Assembly: GCA_013334925.1 (NCBI GenBank)
Contig: JAAXWP010000007.1
Span: 17,704-63,328, forward strand
Origin: Chlorobiaceae bacterium
GTDB taxonomy: Bacteria > Bacteroidota > Chlorobiia > Chlorobiales > Chlorobiaceae
DNA: 45,625 nucleotides
Direction of reading: 5' to 3'
Position numbers and translations under genes: made by a program. The notes below the pieces were generated by a model. That model searched no databases, had not been told where the DNA came from, and was given only the letters and a program-made list of their open reading frames with translations. This document shows, piece by piece, positions 16,642 through 25,438 of the stretch. Within the stretch, counting starts at the first letter, position 1. Each line of letters starts with the position of its first letter.

Positions 16642-18696
16642 TCACCGTACGCTATCCAGGACCTCTTCTACCTTGGCCTTGAATGTCTTGACTGAAAAAG
16701 GCTTCTGAATAAACCCCGCCCCCTCATGAATTGCTTCGTGCGTAGCGACGATTTCCGCCGTGTAACCTGACATGAACAGCGTTTTGAGCCCAGGAACCTC
16801 CCGCTGCAGTTTCATGGACAGTTCTGCCCCGTTCATCCCTGGCATGATCACATCGGTCACCAGAAGATCAATTTCATTTCGATGCTGCTCAAAAATGCCA
16901 AGCGCATCTTCAGCAGAGGATGCCGCAATGACGTTATACGAGCTTTTTTCAAGAATGAGACGAGCGATTTTCAGGATTTCCGGCTCATCTTCCACGAGGA
17001 GAATGGTCGTGGTTGCCTTTCGATTCTGCAAGGCATGAGATGAAACCTGTGATTTATTCTCTGAGAGGGTTGAAAGAGGAAAAAATACATTGAATACTGT
17101 TCCCTTTCCAGGTTCACTTGTACATTCGACGGCGCCCTGATTCTGCCTGACGATACCATAAACCGTTGCAAGTCCAAGTCCGCTCCCCTTTCCAGCCTCT
17201 TTGGTGGTGAAAAAGGGTTCAAAAATATGCGGCAGAACACTCCTGTCCATCCCCGAGCCGTTATCAGTCACCGACATCATGGCGTAGCGTCCAGGATTAA
17301 GACAAGGATGACCAGACTGAACATCTGTATCGGAAACATCAACAGAAAAGGTACTTATGGTGATATTGCCGATTCCATTGATGGCATCACGGGCATTAAC
17401 ACAAAAATTCATCAGGATCTGGTCGAGTTGAGAACTGTCGATAGTAATTTCAAGATCATTCGGCCAGGGCTTCCATGACAGGGTTATGTGTGAACCGATA
17501 ACCCGTTGCAGCATATCGAGCAGTGATTCCACCTTCGTATTGAGATTCATCGGGCCAGGCTGGACTGGCTGCCTGCGGGCAAAGGCGAGCAGCTGACGAG
17601 TGAGATCCATGGCTCTTGACGCCGTTTGCCGGATCACTTCGAACTCACGCTCGTGAGTCCGAGAAACATTGCCATCTAACATGGCGAGCTCAGTCTGCCC
17701 AAGAATCACTGACAGGATGTTGTTGAAATCATGCGCAATACCGCCGGCGAGCTGACCGATCAGCTCCATTTTCTGAGACTGGATCAGTTTCTCCTGAATC
17801 GCTCGTTCTGATTGCTCTGCCTGTTTACGAGCTATGGTTTCCCACGCCAGATCGGCGAATGATTCCAACCATGCAACATCCTTCTCGTTATAGTCGAATG
17901 GTTTATTGCCAACACCCATGACAGCGACGACTTTGTCGGCCCTGCAAATCGGCACCACCAGCTCACGCAACAGCTCTGTATGTCCCTCCGGCAGGAATTT
18001 CTGATTCTGCCAGCTCGCAAAATCATTGTGTATCAGGGTTCTTCGTTCTCTGATGGCATCTGCCCAAACACCGCTCTCACGGAGCATCTGAGGATTGCTA
18101 TCGACCTCCATGCTACAATTTGACCTGGTACGAGCTGACCAGGTTCGATGAACAAATAACGATTCGTCAGTATTGAACAGATGAAAAAAGCCTATGGCGC
18201 TTTCGGTAAAGCGTTCGGCAAAATCGACAACTTCATGTAATAAGGTATCGAATGGCAATGTCTCGGCAGTCTTTACGATCTGATAACTGAACTCACGCAT
18301 CGCTTCTGCGCGACGGGTTTCGGTTATGTCAGTACCCGTACCAATGAGATAGGGCTTTCCGTCAATGATAATCCGTCTGCCCCTCATATCGAGCCAGATA
18401 TATTCAGGACCTCCGTGCAGCAGAATCCTTGCTGGTGTTCGCTCTTCAGTACAGCTAACAAACATTTTCCCAATCAGCTCGACGACTTTGGGTATGTCAT
18501 CCGGATGGGCATGGCTCACAGCATCGCTGCCAAGCATCTGCTCCTCATGTTTTCCTGCAATAACATCACGCATGAATGCATTCCAGGCAACAAAGCGAGC
18601 ATTCTCGTCGATGACATAAAAAGCTCCGGGTATCGCTTCGAGTAGCTCCCTGTTGAACTCAGGGGGCAAAGATGCCAGCTTGTTCTTTGGTGACAT
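16642..18696 (-). CDS. Hybrid sensor histidine kinase (PAS-GAF-HisKA-HATPase-REC)
   Basis: This is a 684-residue cytosolic hybrid kinase. A PAS domain with PAC motif lies at about 15-130 (FYVIDENARFVAWN, GTDITETRRAE). A GAF domain spans about 140-290, followed by a short coiled linker, the dimerisation box GGIAHDFNN with phospho-accepting His322, then the ATPase domain (NFCVNARDAI, DNGSG, GKGSGLGLATVYG). A C-terminal receiver domain has the phospho-acceptor region DLLVTDVIMPGMNG and the conserved Lys in FIQKPFS. No transmembrane segment is seen, so the signal is probably intracellular. No separate response regulator or phosphotransfer gene is nearby. An upstream TTG (18741) would add 15 residues; I prefer the ATG at 18696, which starts MSPKN. 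Confidence 0.9.
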   Translation of the reverse strand: MSPKNKLASLPPEFNRELLEAIPGAFYVIDENARFVAWNAFMRDVIAGKHEEQMLGSDAVSHAHPDDIPKVVELIGKMFVSCTEERTPARILLHGGPEYIWLDMRGRRIIIDGKPYLIGTGTDITETRRAEAMREFSYQIVKTAETLPFDTLLHEVVDFAERFTESAIGFFHLFNTDESLFVHRTWSARTRSNCSMEVDSNPQMLRESGVWADAIRERRTLIHNDFASWQNQKFLPEGHTELLRELVVPICRADKVVAVMGVGNKPFDYNEKDVAWLESFADLAWETIARKQAEQSERAIQEKLIQSQKMELIGQLAGGIAHDFNNILSVILGQTELAMLDGNVSRTHEREFEVIRQTASRAMDLTRQLLAFARRQPVQPGPMNLNTKVESLLDMLQRVIGSHITLSWKPWPNDLEITIDSSQLDQILMNFCVNARDAINGIGNITISTFSVDVSDTDVQSGHPCLNPGRYAMMSVTDNGSGMDRSVLPHIFEPFFTTKEAGKGSGLGLATVYGIVRQNQGAVECTSEPGKGTVFNVFFPLSTLSENKSQVSSHALQNRKATTTILLVEDEPEILKIARLILEKSSYNVIAASSAEDALGIFEQHRNEIDLLVTDVIMPGMNGAELSMKLQREVPGLKTLFMSGYTAEIVATHEAIHEGAGFIQKPFSVKTFKAKVEEVLDSVR

Positions 18697-19071
18697 ATAG
18701 AGGGATAAAAAGAGATTCGGATTCCAGGAGCGTAAAAACAATCATCTATCGATATTGTAAACTCATATACCTTTTACATATAAAAAAAGAGATGGCATTT
18801 ATGTGAAGTCAGAATATTACTATTCACACGATAACTGCATATTATAAATATTTGTTTTCATCGAAACAATTTTGACAATATTCTATCTTTTCTGTTAACC
18901 TGCGCAACCATCAGCAATAAATTCATCTATTCCCGACTATGGAAATGAAAAGACAATCAACCTTATTCTCCCGAATAATTTGCGGAAAGCCTTCTTTTTT
19001 CGCTATCGTTTGCCTAAATAACTGAGTTGATACACCATTGTCAGCAACCTCAGAACATCGACACACGATAG
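18697..19071. other. AT-rich intergenic region between divergent genes
   Basis: This holds the promoters of the sensor kinase (minus) and the 100-residue hypothetical (plus). It is clearly AT-rich, especially 18760-18900, with short A and T runs. No gene, repeat or hairpin that I can support. Confidence 0.5.
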
Positions 19072-19374
19072 ATGAATATTTCACAAGATGCTTTCCGTGA
19101 AGCAGCAATCGATAAATTCCGCCCGGTCGTTGAACAGATCGTCGAACACTGGGCCATCGGCAAGCCACCGAACCCGTCACCTGCAGCAACGTCTGACAAA
19201 CCGAGCGGCTATTTCAGGTTGACCAACTACCTGATGGAATATCTCATTACCCATGGGACCTTCCCGTCAGGGATACATGCCATGCCGGAAGGACGTGATC
19301 GGCTGGGCAACCTGGAACCATCGTTTCCGGTTGACTTCGATGAGATTCTCAAGGGATTCGCGATGCCTGACTGA
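19072..19374 (+). CDS. Hypothetical protein, 100 residues
   Basis: This is a soluble protein with no signal peptide or membrane segment. The N-terminal half is helical (DAFREAAIDKFRPVVEQIVEHWAIG) and the centre has YFRLTNYLMEYLITHGTFP. I do not recognise the family. Codon use resembles its neighbours, and the frame runs cleanly from an ATG to a stop eight bases before the convergent DUF2461 gene, which supports it being real. No clear ribosome binding site. No function can be offered. Confidence 0.6.
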   Translation: MNISQDAFREAAIDKFRPVVEQIVEHWAIGKPPNPSPAATSDKPSGYFRLTNYLMEYLITHGTFPSGIHAMPEGRDRLGNLEPSFPVDFDEILKGFAMPD

Positions 19375-19382
19375 ATTGAATG

Positions 19383-20057
19383 TCAGGCACCCCCGATCGC
19401 ACGGTTCAGAAATCTGACCATCGGCATGACAGCTCGGCAGGTTTCTGCGAGAGTTTCAGGAAATTCCGGTGCGGTCACTTCCCCGTCGCTGAAAAACTTC
19501 TGTGTGTAATACCCCTTGTACCTCAGGAATTCAAGGGCCGGATTTGTGCTGTCGTACCCTTTTGGAGGACGCTTTGTCGATCCTGAAGGAAGCACTCCGG
19601 CCGGAAAATTGTCTGAAAAGTCTGGTTCAGTGACGATTGATACCCACTCCGGAAAACCGGTATCGATCGCGATTCTGGTTTTTTCCAGAATCTTCGCTTC
19701 CGGCATGTAGAGCCCTCCACCAGCAAATGACGCCCCTGGCTCAAGATGCAGGTAATACCCTGCAAGCGGGCCTTTTCTGCCTCCCGCACTCACATATGCG
19801 AAAAACCCTGTCTTGTACGGAGTCTTGTCCTTTGAGAACCGGGTATCCCGGTATATGCGCATGATGCATGATTTCGGATCCGGAAGGATTGCGGCTATCT
19901 CAGCATCGAACGATGCAATCGAGGCGACCATGCGGGCAACGGTATCGAAATAATCCCCATATGCGGATTCGTAGAGTGGCTTGTGAGCCTGAAACCATTC
20001 CCTGTTGTTGTTCTCCTTCAGGGAACGGAGGAAATCAAGCGTATTTTCAGTAATCAT
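19383..20057 (-). CDS. DUF2461 (TIGR02453) family protein
   Basis: This 224-residue soluble protein matches the DUF2461 pattern: LDFLRSLKENNNREWFQAHK at the start, IYRDTRFSKDKTPYKTGF in the middle, then GYYLHLEPGASFAGGGLYMPE. The family is widespread and conserved, but its biochemical role is not established. Its conserved Asn-Asn-Arg-Glu-Trp and Arg-Asp-Thr-Arg-Phe motifs are intact. It converges with the small hypothetical gene to its left and has no partner on its own strand closer than the bciA unit about 170 bp upstream. Confidence 0.88.
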   Translation of the reverse strand: MITENTLDFLRSLKENNNREWFQAHKPLYESAYGDYFDTVARMVASIASFDAEIAAILPDPKSCIMRIYRDTRFSKDKTPYKTGFFAYVSAGGRKGPLAGYYLHLEPGASFAGGGLYMPEAKILEKTRIAIDTGFPEWVSIVTEPDFSDNFPAGVLPSGSTKRPPKGYDSTNPALEFLRYKGYYTQKFFSDGEVTAPEFPETLAETCRAVMPMVRFLNRAIGGA

Positions 20058-20223
20058 GTCAGGGGGCGTTTAACGCATTTGACAGGAATGTGCTTTGTCA
20101 TGCAGGACCCACTTGCTGAACATAAGTATTTTGAAAAACAGTTACTTTGACTTTGTTCTGTAAAGTACTTTTCGATCAACAAAGAAAAGACAGGAACAGG
20201 AACCGGTTCGACGCGAGCTGAGA

Positions 20224-20517
20224 TCAGCGTATGAATTTTTTCCCGGTTACAAGAAGGAGCACTGCCCCCGCGACGGTAAGCACTTTCAGGATCAATTCGG
20301 GTATGATGACCGGGCTGATGGGATTGAACGCAATGGCGAAAGCCGCGTATACAACAGCAAGAAATGTCTGGGGACCGAAAGGTTCGAAATTCCGGTATGC
20401 CCCCCATGCAAACGTACCGAACACCATAACATTCAGAAAACCCGTAAACTGCCCGGGCATGGGGAACAACGAAGCTGCCATCAGCGCAGCCGTAACGTAG
20501 ACAATCTGTATTGGCAT
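20224..20517 (-). CDS. Small four-span membrane protein co-transcribed with bciA
   Basis: This 97-residue hydrophobic protein has about four membrane spans (near residues 3-18, 24-42, 50-65 and 70-90) and ends with a basic GKKFIR. The FEPFGPQ loop and FNPISPVIIP motif resemble small DUF6804-type membrane proteins, a tentative match. A very strong ribosome binding site (AGGGGAGGG) lies just before the ATG. The start is 14 bases after the bciA stop on the same strand, so it is very likely translated from the bciA transcript. A role in chlorophyll biosynthesis cannot be claimed from position alone. Confidence 0.7.
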   Translation of the reverse strand: MPIQIVYVTAALMAASLFPMPGQFTGFLNVMVFGTFAWGAYRNFEPFGPQTFLAVVYAAFAIAFNPISPVIIPELILKVLTVAGAVLLLVTGKKFIR

Positions 20518-20531
20518 CTTCCCTCCCCTTG

Positions 20532-21572
20532 TCAGAACATTGAATGAGCCCCAAGTTCCTGTCCGGCAAGTCCTTCGTTGATCACTCGCCTGTAAAAATC
20601 CCTGAGGGTATCGGTACCGTAGGAAGGCGTTGCATCAGCGTCGTACCTGCCCGTGGCCGGATTAAGCACGAGCATCGACTCGGAACAGTAGTACTTTCCG
20701 ATACGGGCAAACTCGGCCTTGTCCTCCAGCTTTGGAAATATTTTTGAAAGCAGCGTCAGTACCGGTATGATCACATCGAACATCCGAATCGGCATGTTTT
20801 TGAATTTCGGCTCCTTTCCCAGCAGCTCGAAGATCATCTCGCCCTGCTGGCGGGCGGTGATCGCTTTGCCGGGGCCGCCGATCGGAAGGATCCTGTTCTG
20901 TTTCGACGGGTCTTCGATGCAATCGGCCATAAACCTTGCAAGATCGGCCTCGCTGATCGGCTTGCAGGCGGTCAGCTCCCCATTTCCGAACATCACGTAG
21001 GGTTTGCCATTCTTTATTGCCTCGACCTGACCGGCAATCGACTTGAAAAATGCTGTCGGACGTACTATCGACCACGTCAGGCCTGACTCCATAAGCTCCT
21101 TTTCAAGTTTGAGTTTCGCACGCTGGAACTCAAGCAGCGGTTTCTGAACACAGATCGCCGAGAGCAGCACGAACTGCTTTGCACCAGCCTCGTTTCCGGC
21201 ATCGAGCACGTTTTTCGAGGCCTGGTAATCGATATTCCACGAATCTTTCACCCCGCCGTTTCTTGAAGTCAGGCAGGAAACCACCACATCGAATCGTTCT
21301 CCCCTGAAACCGTTTTTCTTAAGAGATGCCAGATCGCAAACGTCGCCAAACCGGACTTCGGATCCCATCAGCTCCCTCCTGGTCTGTTCGGTAGTCGTGG
21401 AGGCATTCACGCCTGAACGTTCACGAGCGAAGCTGACGACTTCATATCCTCGCGATACCAGCTCACGAACGACAAATTTGCCGATGTACCCGGTAGCGCC
21501 TGCTACGAATATCCGTTTTTGCTGCCTGACTGTATCGCTTGCTTCAGGATGGTGAGAGGAGACCGTATTCAA
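20532..21572 (-). CDS. bciA: Divinyl (proto)chlorophyllide a 8-vinyl reductase, BciA type
   Basis: This enzyme reduces the 8-vinyl group of chlorophyllide precursors to ethyl with NADPH, a step in making bacteriochlorophylls. The N-terminal Rossmann motif GATGYIGKFVV is followed by VVSCLTSRNGGVKDSWNIDY and VLLSAICVQKPLLEFQRAK. These match plant DVR and green sulfur bacterial BciA closely, separating it from other atypical SDR proteins. The frame has no ATG before the Rossmann fold. Candidate starts are TTG at 21572 (chosen, 346 residues, starting MNTVSS) and TTG at 21614 (360 residues); neither has a strong ribosome binding site. It is followed within 14 bases by a small membrane protein gene. 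Its presence is strong evidence for a chlorophototroph. Confidence 0.9.
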   Translation of the reverse strand: MNTVSSHHPEASDTVRQQKRIFVAGATGYIGKFVVRELVSRGYEVVSFARERSGVNASTTTEQTRRELMGSEVRFGDVCDLASLKKNGFRGERFDVVVSCLTSRNGGVKDSWNIDYQASKNVLDAGNEAGAKQFVLLSAICVQKPLLEFQRAKLKLEKELMESGLTWSIVRPTAFFKSIAGQVEAIKNGKPYVMFGNGELTACKPISEADLARFMADCIEDPSKQNRILPIGGPGKAITARQQGEMIFELLGKEPKFKNMPIRMFDVIIPVLTLLSKIFPKLEDKAEFARIGKYYCSESMLVLNPATGRYDADATPSYGTDTLRDFYRRVINEGLAGQELGAHSMF

Positions 21573-21772
21573 TGGCCAAAAATTTTGTTGATCGAGGATG
21601 CAATGCCCTGGCAATGATAGCCAAAGAACGATAATACAGCTTAAATCAAGATTTTGAAACCTTTACCGATCGAGATCACAAGGTTCGTTTCCATTTTGTT
21701 ACAGACAGGTGATTTGATCGATGTTTTGTATTTTAAAGTACTTTACTCCCAAACAATAAAAGAGAAATCAAT

Positions 21773-21815
21773 CAGGCCAAAAGCGCCTGGCCATGAGCTG
21801 TATCTGGCAGCTCAT
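21773..21815 (-). terminator. Probable terminator after msrA (two adjacent hairpins)
   Basis: Just after the msrA stop, ATGAGCTG (21793-21800) pairs with CAGCTCAT (21808-21815). Next on the minus strand comes a second small stem, CAGGC (21773-21777) with GCCTG (21785-21789). T-rich sequence follows within about 20 bases, but no uninterrupted T run touches the stem. Confidence 0.5.
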
Positions 21816-21822
21816 CCGAAAC

Positions 21823-22455
21823 TCAGGGCAGATACATCTCCGGATATTTTTTCCGGAGCTGTTCGAGCTTCGGCAGATCGTTGATGACGATATAGGGGTC
21901 TTGACTGTGGCGGGCAAGATAGTCCTGGTGATACGCCTCTGCCGGATAGAACTTGCGCAGCGGCACGACATTGGTGACGATGGGCGAACGGTAAACCCGG
22001 GCGGAGTCAAGGCGCCTGATGAACTGACGCGCCTCTGCATTCTGCTCCGGAGTCATGAAAAAGATCGCAGAGCGGTACTGAACGCCAACATCCGGCCCCT
22101 GCCGGTCAAGTTGCGTAGGATCATGGGCGACACGGAAAAAAATGTCGAGCAGCTGCCTATACGATACCACCCCTGGATTGAACACGATACGTACCGATTC
22201 CGCATGACCGGTCGTTCCGGTGCTCACGTCCGTATAATTTGCTGTCGATGCCTCTCCCCCGGCATAACCCGAGGCCACATCCAGAACACCTCGCACATGC
22301 CTGAACACGGCGTCAACACCCCAGAAACACCCGCCGGCAAAGACGGCAACCTCCTTTTCATGTTGTGAGGTCAGCGGCTTCTGTGTTGACAGGCCGGTCT
22401 GTGTCGGGACAAAAACCGCCAGCAGGCACAGGACGATGATCAGATAACGTTTCAT
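21823..22455 (-). CDS. msrA: Exported peptide methionine sulfoxide reductase, MsrA
   Basis: This enzyme reduces methionine-S-sulfoxide in proteins. The active-site motif GGCFWG is at residues 41-46 (Cys43), followed by GYAGG, HAESVRI and HDPTQLDRQGPDVGVQYRS, all diagnostic of MsrA. An N-terminal hydrophobic signal (residues 1-20) places it outside the cytoplasm. No resolving Cys is visible in the C-terminal part, so it must be recycled directly by a thiol partner. The DipZ-like thioredoxin protein encoded 16 bases upstream is the obvious candidate. The start at 22455 is set by a perfect GGGAGGAG site (22461-22468); longer frames upstream run into dipZ. Confidence 0.92.
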   Translation of the reverse strand: MKRYLIIVLCLLAVFVPTQTGLSTQKPLTSQHEKEVAVFAGGCFWGVDAVFRHVRGVLDVASGYAGGEASTANYTDVSTGTTGHAESVRIVFNPGVVSYRQLLDIFFRVAHDPTQLDRQGPDVGVQYRSAIFFMTPEQNAEARQFIRRLDSARVYRSPIVTNVVPLRKFYPAEAYHQDYLARHSQDPYIVINDLPKLEQLRKKYPEMYLP

Positions 22456-22460
22456 TGAGA

Positions 22461-22468
22461 CTCCTCCC
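22461..22468 (-). promoter_or_regulatory. Ribosome binding site fixing the msrA start
   Basis: GGGAGGAG on the minus strand, five bases before the ATG at 22455. It rules out the longer reading that begins inside dipZ. Confidence 0.85.
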
Positions 22469-22471
22469 TTT

Positions 22472-24178
22472 TCAACCAAAGGTAAATGCAAAAGCTTCCG
22501 CGCCGCCGTCAAGGAACTCTATCCGGAACAGACGTTCCGGACGGCCGTCGCGTTGCCTGACAAGCTGATACAGACGCTGTTCACGGATCAATCCATATCC
22601 CTGTGCATCGGTATCTGATCCATGATCCTTGCCGGGAGCCTGTCCATCAAGCGTAACCCGGAACCTGAGCGGTCGATTCGAACGTGACGCGAGTACCAGA
22701 TGAAGATCACGACCCTGAAAACGATAGACGATCGATCCACCGGGCTTCAACGAAACCGCATATTCTCCCGTTACAAGCCAGAAGCCATCCAGTGCCCACT
22801 GGTCGGTAGCGAGCGCTGACGGAGCCGAGTATTGTGCACCTTTATCTTTGGCGACCGGTACGCGCGACATAAAATTTTCCATACGCTCATACCCAATGTA
22901 GGTTTCGGGAGAGGTCCCTTCGAACGAAGGTGCCGCAAGAGCTCCTTTTCCGGATACATGGACAAGCGTGTCACCCCCGACCTGTCGGCCATTATGCGCT
23001 TCTCTGAGCAGCTCCCGGATCATCTGTTCGGTCTCCGCGTAATTGCCTTCTCCGAAATGACGTTCGCGCAGCTGGCCTCGTGCGTCGAACAGATAATGAG
23101 CCGGCCAGACGCTGTTGTCGAACCTGTTCCAGATGACATATCCGTTGTCCATCGCAACCGGGTAGTTCACCCCCAGATCGGCGACAGCCTTTTCGACATT
23201 CGAGCGCTCTTTCTCGAACGCGAATTCAGGGGCATGCACACCAATAATGACCAGTCCTTCGTTCCGGTATTTCCGGTCCCAGGCCTCGAGATAGGGCAAT
23301 GTCCGAAGACAGTTGATACAGGAGTAGGTCCAGAAGTCGACAAGCACCACCTTTCCCCGCAGATCCGCGCTGCGCAGTGCTGGTGAATTAAGCCAGAGCG
23401 TCGCGCCATCCAGGGATGGCAGGGTAAATGCACCTTCGTTCCCGGCGCCCGGATGCTTCTCGGTCGGTGAAAATTGCCGGATCAGCCGCTGTTCGGTGAC
23501 GGCGGTGTCAAGCGCCGGAATTCTCGTCAGGAATCGGGTATCGAGTCCGAATGCTATGAAGATCACCCCGGCAATGACCAGCATACCCAGTGCGCGGCGA
23601 ATCCAGACCTCAGCGCCAAGCCCCCGCTTCATCAGATTGAGGATCCTTCCTCCAGCGACAAGCGCTCCAGCCAGTGATGTGGCCGAGCCGGCAGCGAACA
23701 TCAGCAGGAGCAGGACACTGCGCAGGTTCAGGCCGTTGAGCGCGGCGCCGGTAAGCACCAGACCGAGAATGGGACCACCGCACGGAGCCCACAGGAAGCC
23801 GACAGCAATTCCGGCCAGGACTGAATTTCGAATCGTACGTTCGCCTCCGGCACGCTGTTGCAATCGTCCTCCCAATTGAACGAACGGGCGCATGATCCGC
23901 TCCGACACGGCAGGAGAAAGCAGGGCCAGACCGAGCAGCAACAGCAGCAGCAGGGCCAGATATCGGCCATACTGATTGATTCGCACCAGCCATGATCCTC
24001 CAACGGCCGCAAGGCTCGCCAGCACAGTGAAGGTCACCGCCATTCCGGCAAGAACCGGCAGCCCGCTCTGCCTGAAAGGTCGATCGGACCTTGCGAAAAC
24101 AAATGGAAGAACCGGGAGTACACAGGGACTGAAGATCGAGAGCAGTCCGCCAAGATAGGCAAGGAAAAAAAGAAGCAT
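22472..24178 (-). CDS. DipZ-like CcdA-thioredoxin fusion
   Basis: This 568-residue membrane protein carries electrons across the inner membrane. Residues 1-215 form a CcdA/DsbD-type module of about six spans with the two conserved Cys in SPCVLP (Cys19) and WAPCGGP (Cys133). A periplasmic TlpA-like thioredoxin domain follows, with active site CINC (Cys287, Cys290) after VLVDFWTYS. The last 150 residues, including GYERMENF and the strand-rich end, match the C-terminal domain of mycobacterial DipZ. Electrons from cytosolic thioredoxin would reach the external domain and from it MsrA, encoded immediately downstream. An AGGAGG site six bases before ATG 24178 shows this, not the ATG at 24196, is the start. 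Confidence 0.9.
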   Translation of the reverse strand: MLLFFLAYLGGLLSIFSPCVLPVLPFVFARSDRPFRQSGLPVLAGMAVTFTVLASLAAVGGSWLVRINQYGRYLALLLLLLLGLALLSPAVSERIMRPFVQLGGRLQQRAGGERTIRNSVLAGIAVGFLWAPCGGPILGLVLTGAALNGLNLRSVLLLLMFAAGSATSLAGALVAGGRILNLMKRGLGAEVWIRRALGMLVIAGVIFIAFGLDTRFLTRIPALDTAVTEQRLIRQFSPTEKHPGAGNEGAFTLPSLDGATLWLNSPALRSADLRGKVVLVDFWTYSCINCLRTLPYLEAWDRKYRNEGLVIIGVHAPEFAFEKERSNVEKAVADLGVNYPVAMDNGYVIWNRFDNSVWPAHYLFDARGQLRERHFGEGNYAETEQMIRELLREAHNGRQVGGDTLVHVSGKGALAAPSFEGTSPETYIGYERMENFMSRVPVAKDKGAQYSAPSALATDQWALDGFWLVTGEYAVSLKPGGSIVYRFQGRDLHLVLASRSNRPLRFRVTLDGQAPGKDHGSDTDAQGYGLIREQRLYQLVRQRDGRPERLFRIEFLDGGAEAFAFTFG

Positions 24179-24184
24179 GTCGCG

Positions 24185-24190
24185 CCTCCT
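24185..24190 (-). promoter_or_regulatory. Ribosome binding site fixing the dipZ start
   Basis: AGGAGG on the minus strand, six bases before the ATG at 24178. It lies inside the longer reading that starts at 24196, which would make the Shine-Dalgarno sequence encode Arg-Arg. Confidence 0.85.
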
Positions 24191-24386
24191 GTTCATGGTT
24201 CGCGCCCCTCAGGGAGGATCCGTGAGGCTGTAGCCTTCCGAAATCACGTTATCGGCAACGTTCCGGGCACCATACGGAACCGTGCACAGCGGGAATGGAA
24301 TCCTGCAGCCGGTTCACATCGGGCCTGATTTCCTGAAAACCCGGCGAGCGGCTATTGGTTCCTTTTCCATCGGAAAGATAGCCTGA

Positions 24387-24417
24387 GCAGCGGGGTCCCT
24401 GATCAGGAACCCGCTGC
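24387..24417. other. GC-rich hairpin between nitroreductase and dipZ genes
   Basis: GCAGCGG...CCGCTGC encloses a near-perfect inner dyad centred on TGATCA. It lies about 48 bp past the nitroreductase stop. No T run follows on either strand, so it is either a factor-independent terminator of poor quality or a regulatory dyad. Confidence 0.45.
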
Positions 24418-24464
24418 CGGCAAAGAAAAGCGTACGAACAGATATGACAGCGATGCTGACGTGG

Positions 24465-25295
24465 TTACATCGGACGGTGAATGGTGGCCGGAGTATGCTG
24501 AACCGTACGTGCATACTTGACTGCCGGCACGCCGAAAGTCATGGCATAGCCGAACTGATGATCTTCGGGTATCCCGAGCGTTTCCTTCAGTTCAGGAAGC
24601 ATTTCGTCGATCGCCCATTTCACGATACCATTCCAGACGGTACCAACACCATTGGTCTGGGCAAGCAGTTCGAAATATGACATTGCGATGAGGCAGTCCT
24701 CTTTCGGGGTGGCCACGTTTTTCGGCGCCGTGGCGATCAGCAGATGCGGGGCGTTCCTGAAGATCAGATCCGCTTTCTGACGCTCCCATACCTTGACGAA
24801 CAGTGCAAAATAGGAGCGGCTCTTGGGAATCTTGTTTTCCTTCAGCTGTTGCACCAGCCCTTCCATCATCTGGTCACGAAACTGCACCAGTTTTTCACGA
24901 TCGTCGATCACCGTGAATCGTACCTGACGGGCGTTGACTCCGGTCGGTGCATGCCAGGCAACTTCAAGAAGATGCTGGATCAGCTCAGGATCGATATTCT
25001 CCTCACGATACCGTCGAACCGAGCGGCGCCCCTTGATGAGGGTCTCCATTGCTGCTGGCTCGGGAAGTTTGCCTTCGACCGGCAGGCTGTCTGCAGCTTT
25101 ATATCCAAGAATCGAAATCACGCCGGGAGGGCAGACTGCGAGGCAATGCTCGCAACGAATGCAATTCCCCTCTTTTTCCGGTGGAATTGCCGGATATCCA
25201 TCACTTCCTACCCCTATGATACGTGCAGGACAGTCAAACACACACTCGCCACACCGGATGCACCCCGGTTTGTTCACCTCGAATTGTAACATCAT
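24465..25295 (-). CDS. Ferredoxin-nitroreductase fusion protein
   Basis: This 276-residue protein joins two modules. Residues 8-60 hold two [4Fe-4S] motifs (Cys 12, 15, 18, 22 and 45, 48, 51, 55, the classic CxxCxxCxxxCP). From about residue 82 a nitroreductase-fold FMN domain begins with RRSVRRYREENI, followed by WHAPTGVNARQ and later NGVGTVWNG. Such fusions let reduced ferredoxin pass electrons to flavin and then to an unknown substrate, and they are common in anaerobes. In green sulfur bacteria reduced ferredoxin is abundant from the photosystem. The physiological acceptor is not known. Two adjacent ATGs are possible starts. Confidence 0.88.
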   Translation of the reverse strand: MMLQFEVNKPGCIRCGECVFDCPARIIGVGSDGYPAIPPEKEGNCIRCEHCLAVCPPGVISILGYKAADSLPVEGKLPEPAAMETLIKGRRSVRRYREENIDPELIQHLLEVAWHAPTGVNARQVRFTVIDDREKLVQFRDQMMEGLVQQLKENKIPKSRSYFALFVKVWERQKADLIFRNAPHLLIATAPKNVATPKEDCLIAMSYFELLAQTNGVGTVWNGIVKWAIDEMLPELKETLGIPEDHQFGYAMTFGVPAVKYARTVQHTPATIHRPM

Positions 25296-25438
25296 TTCAT
25301 CTTTTCAGTTTATAATCTCAACTGCCGTGCAGTTTTTTTGGGGAGAAAATAGTCAAAATGGAGAAAGCGCCATGACATCATGACGCTTTCCTGAAAAAAA
25401 ATCTTGCTAACCGGTGCTGATCTGCCGGTACCGGAACG

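Noticed and set aside
20380-20400. GGTTCGAAATTCC resembling a tRNA T-arm
   Set aside because: It lies inside the small membrane protein gene, and no acceptor stem or anticodon arm can be formed around it.
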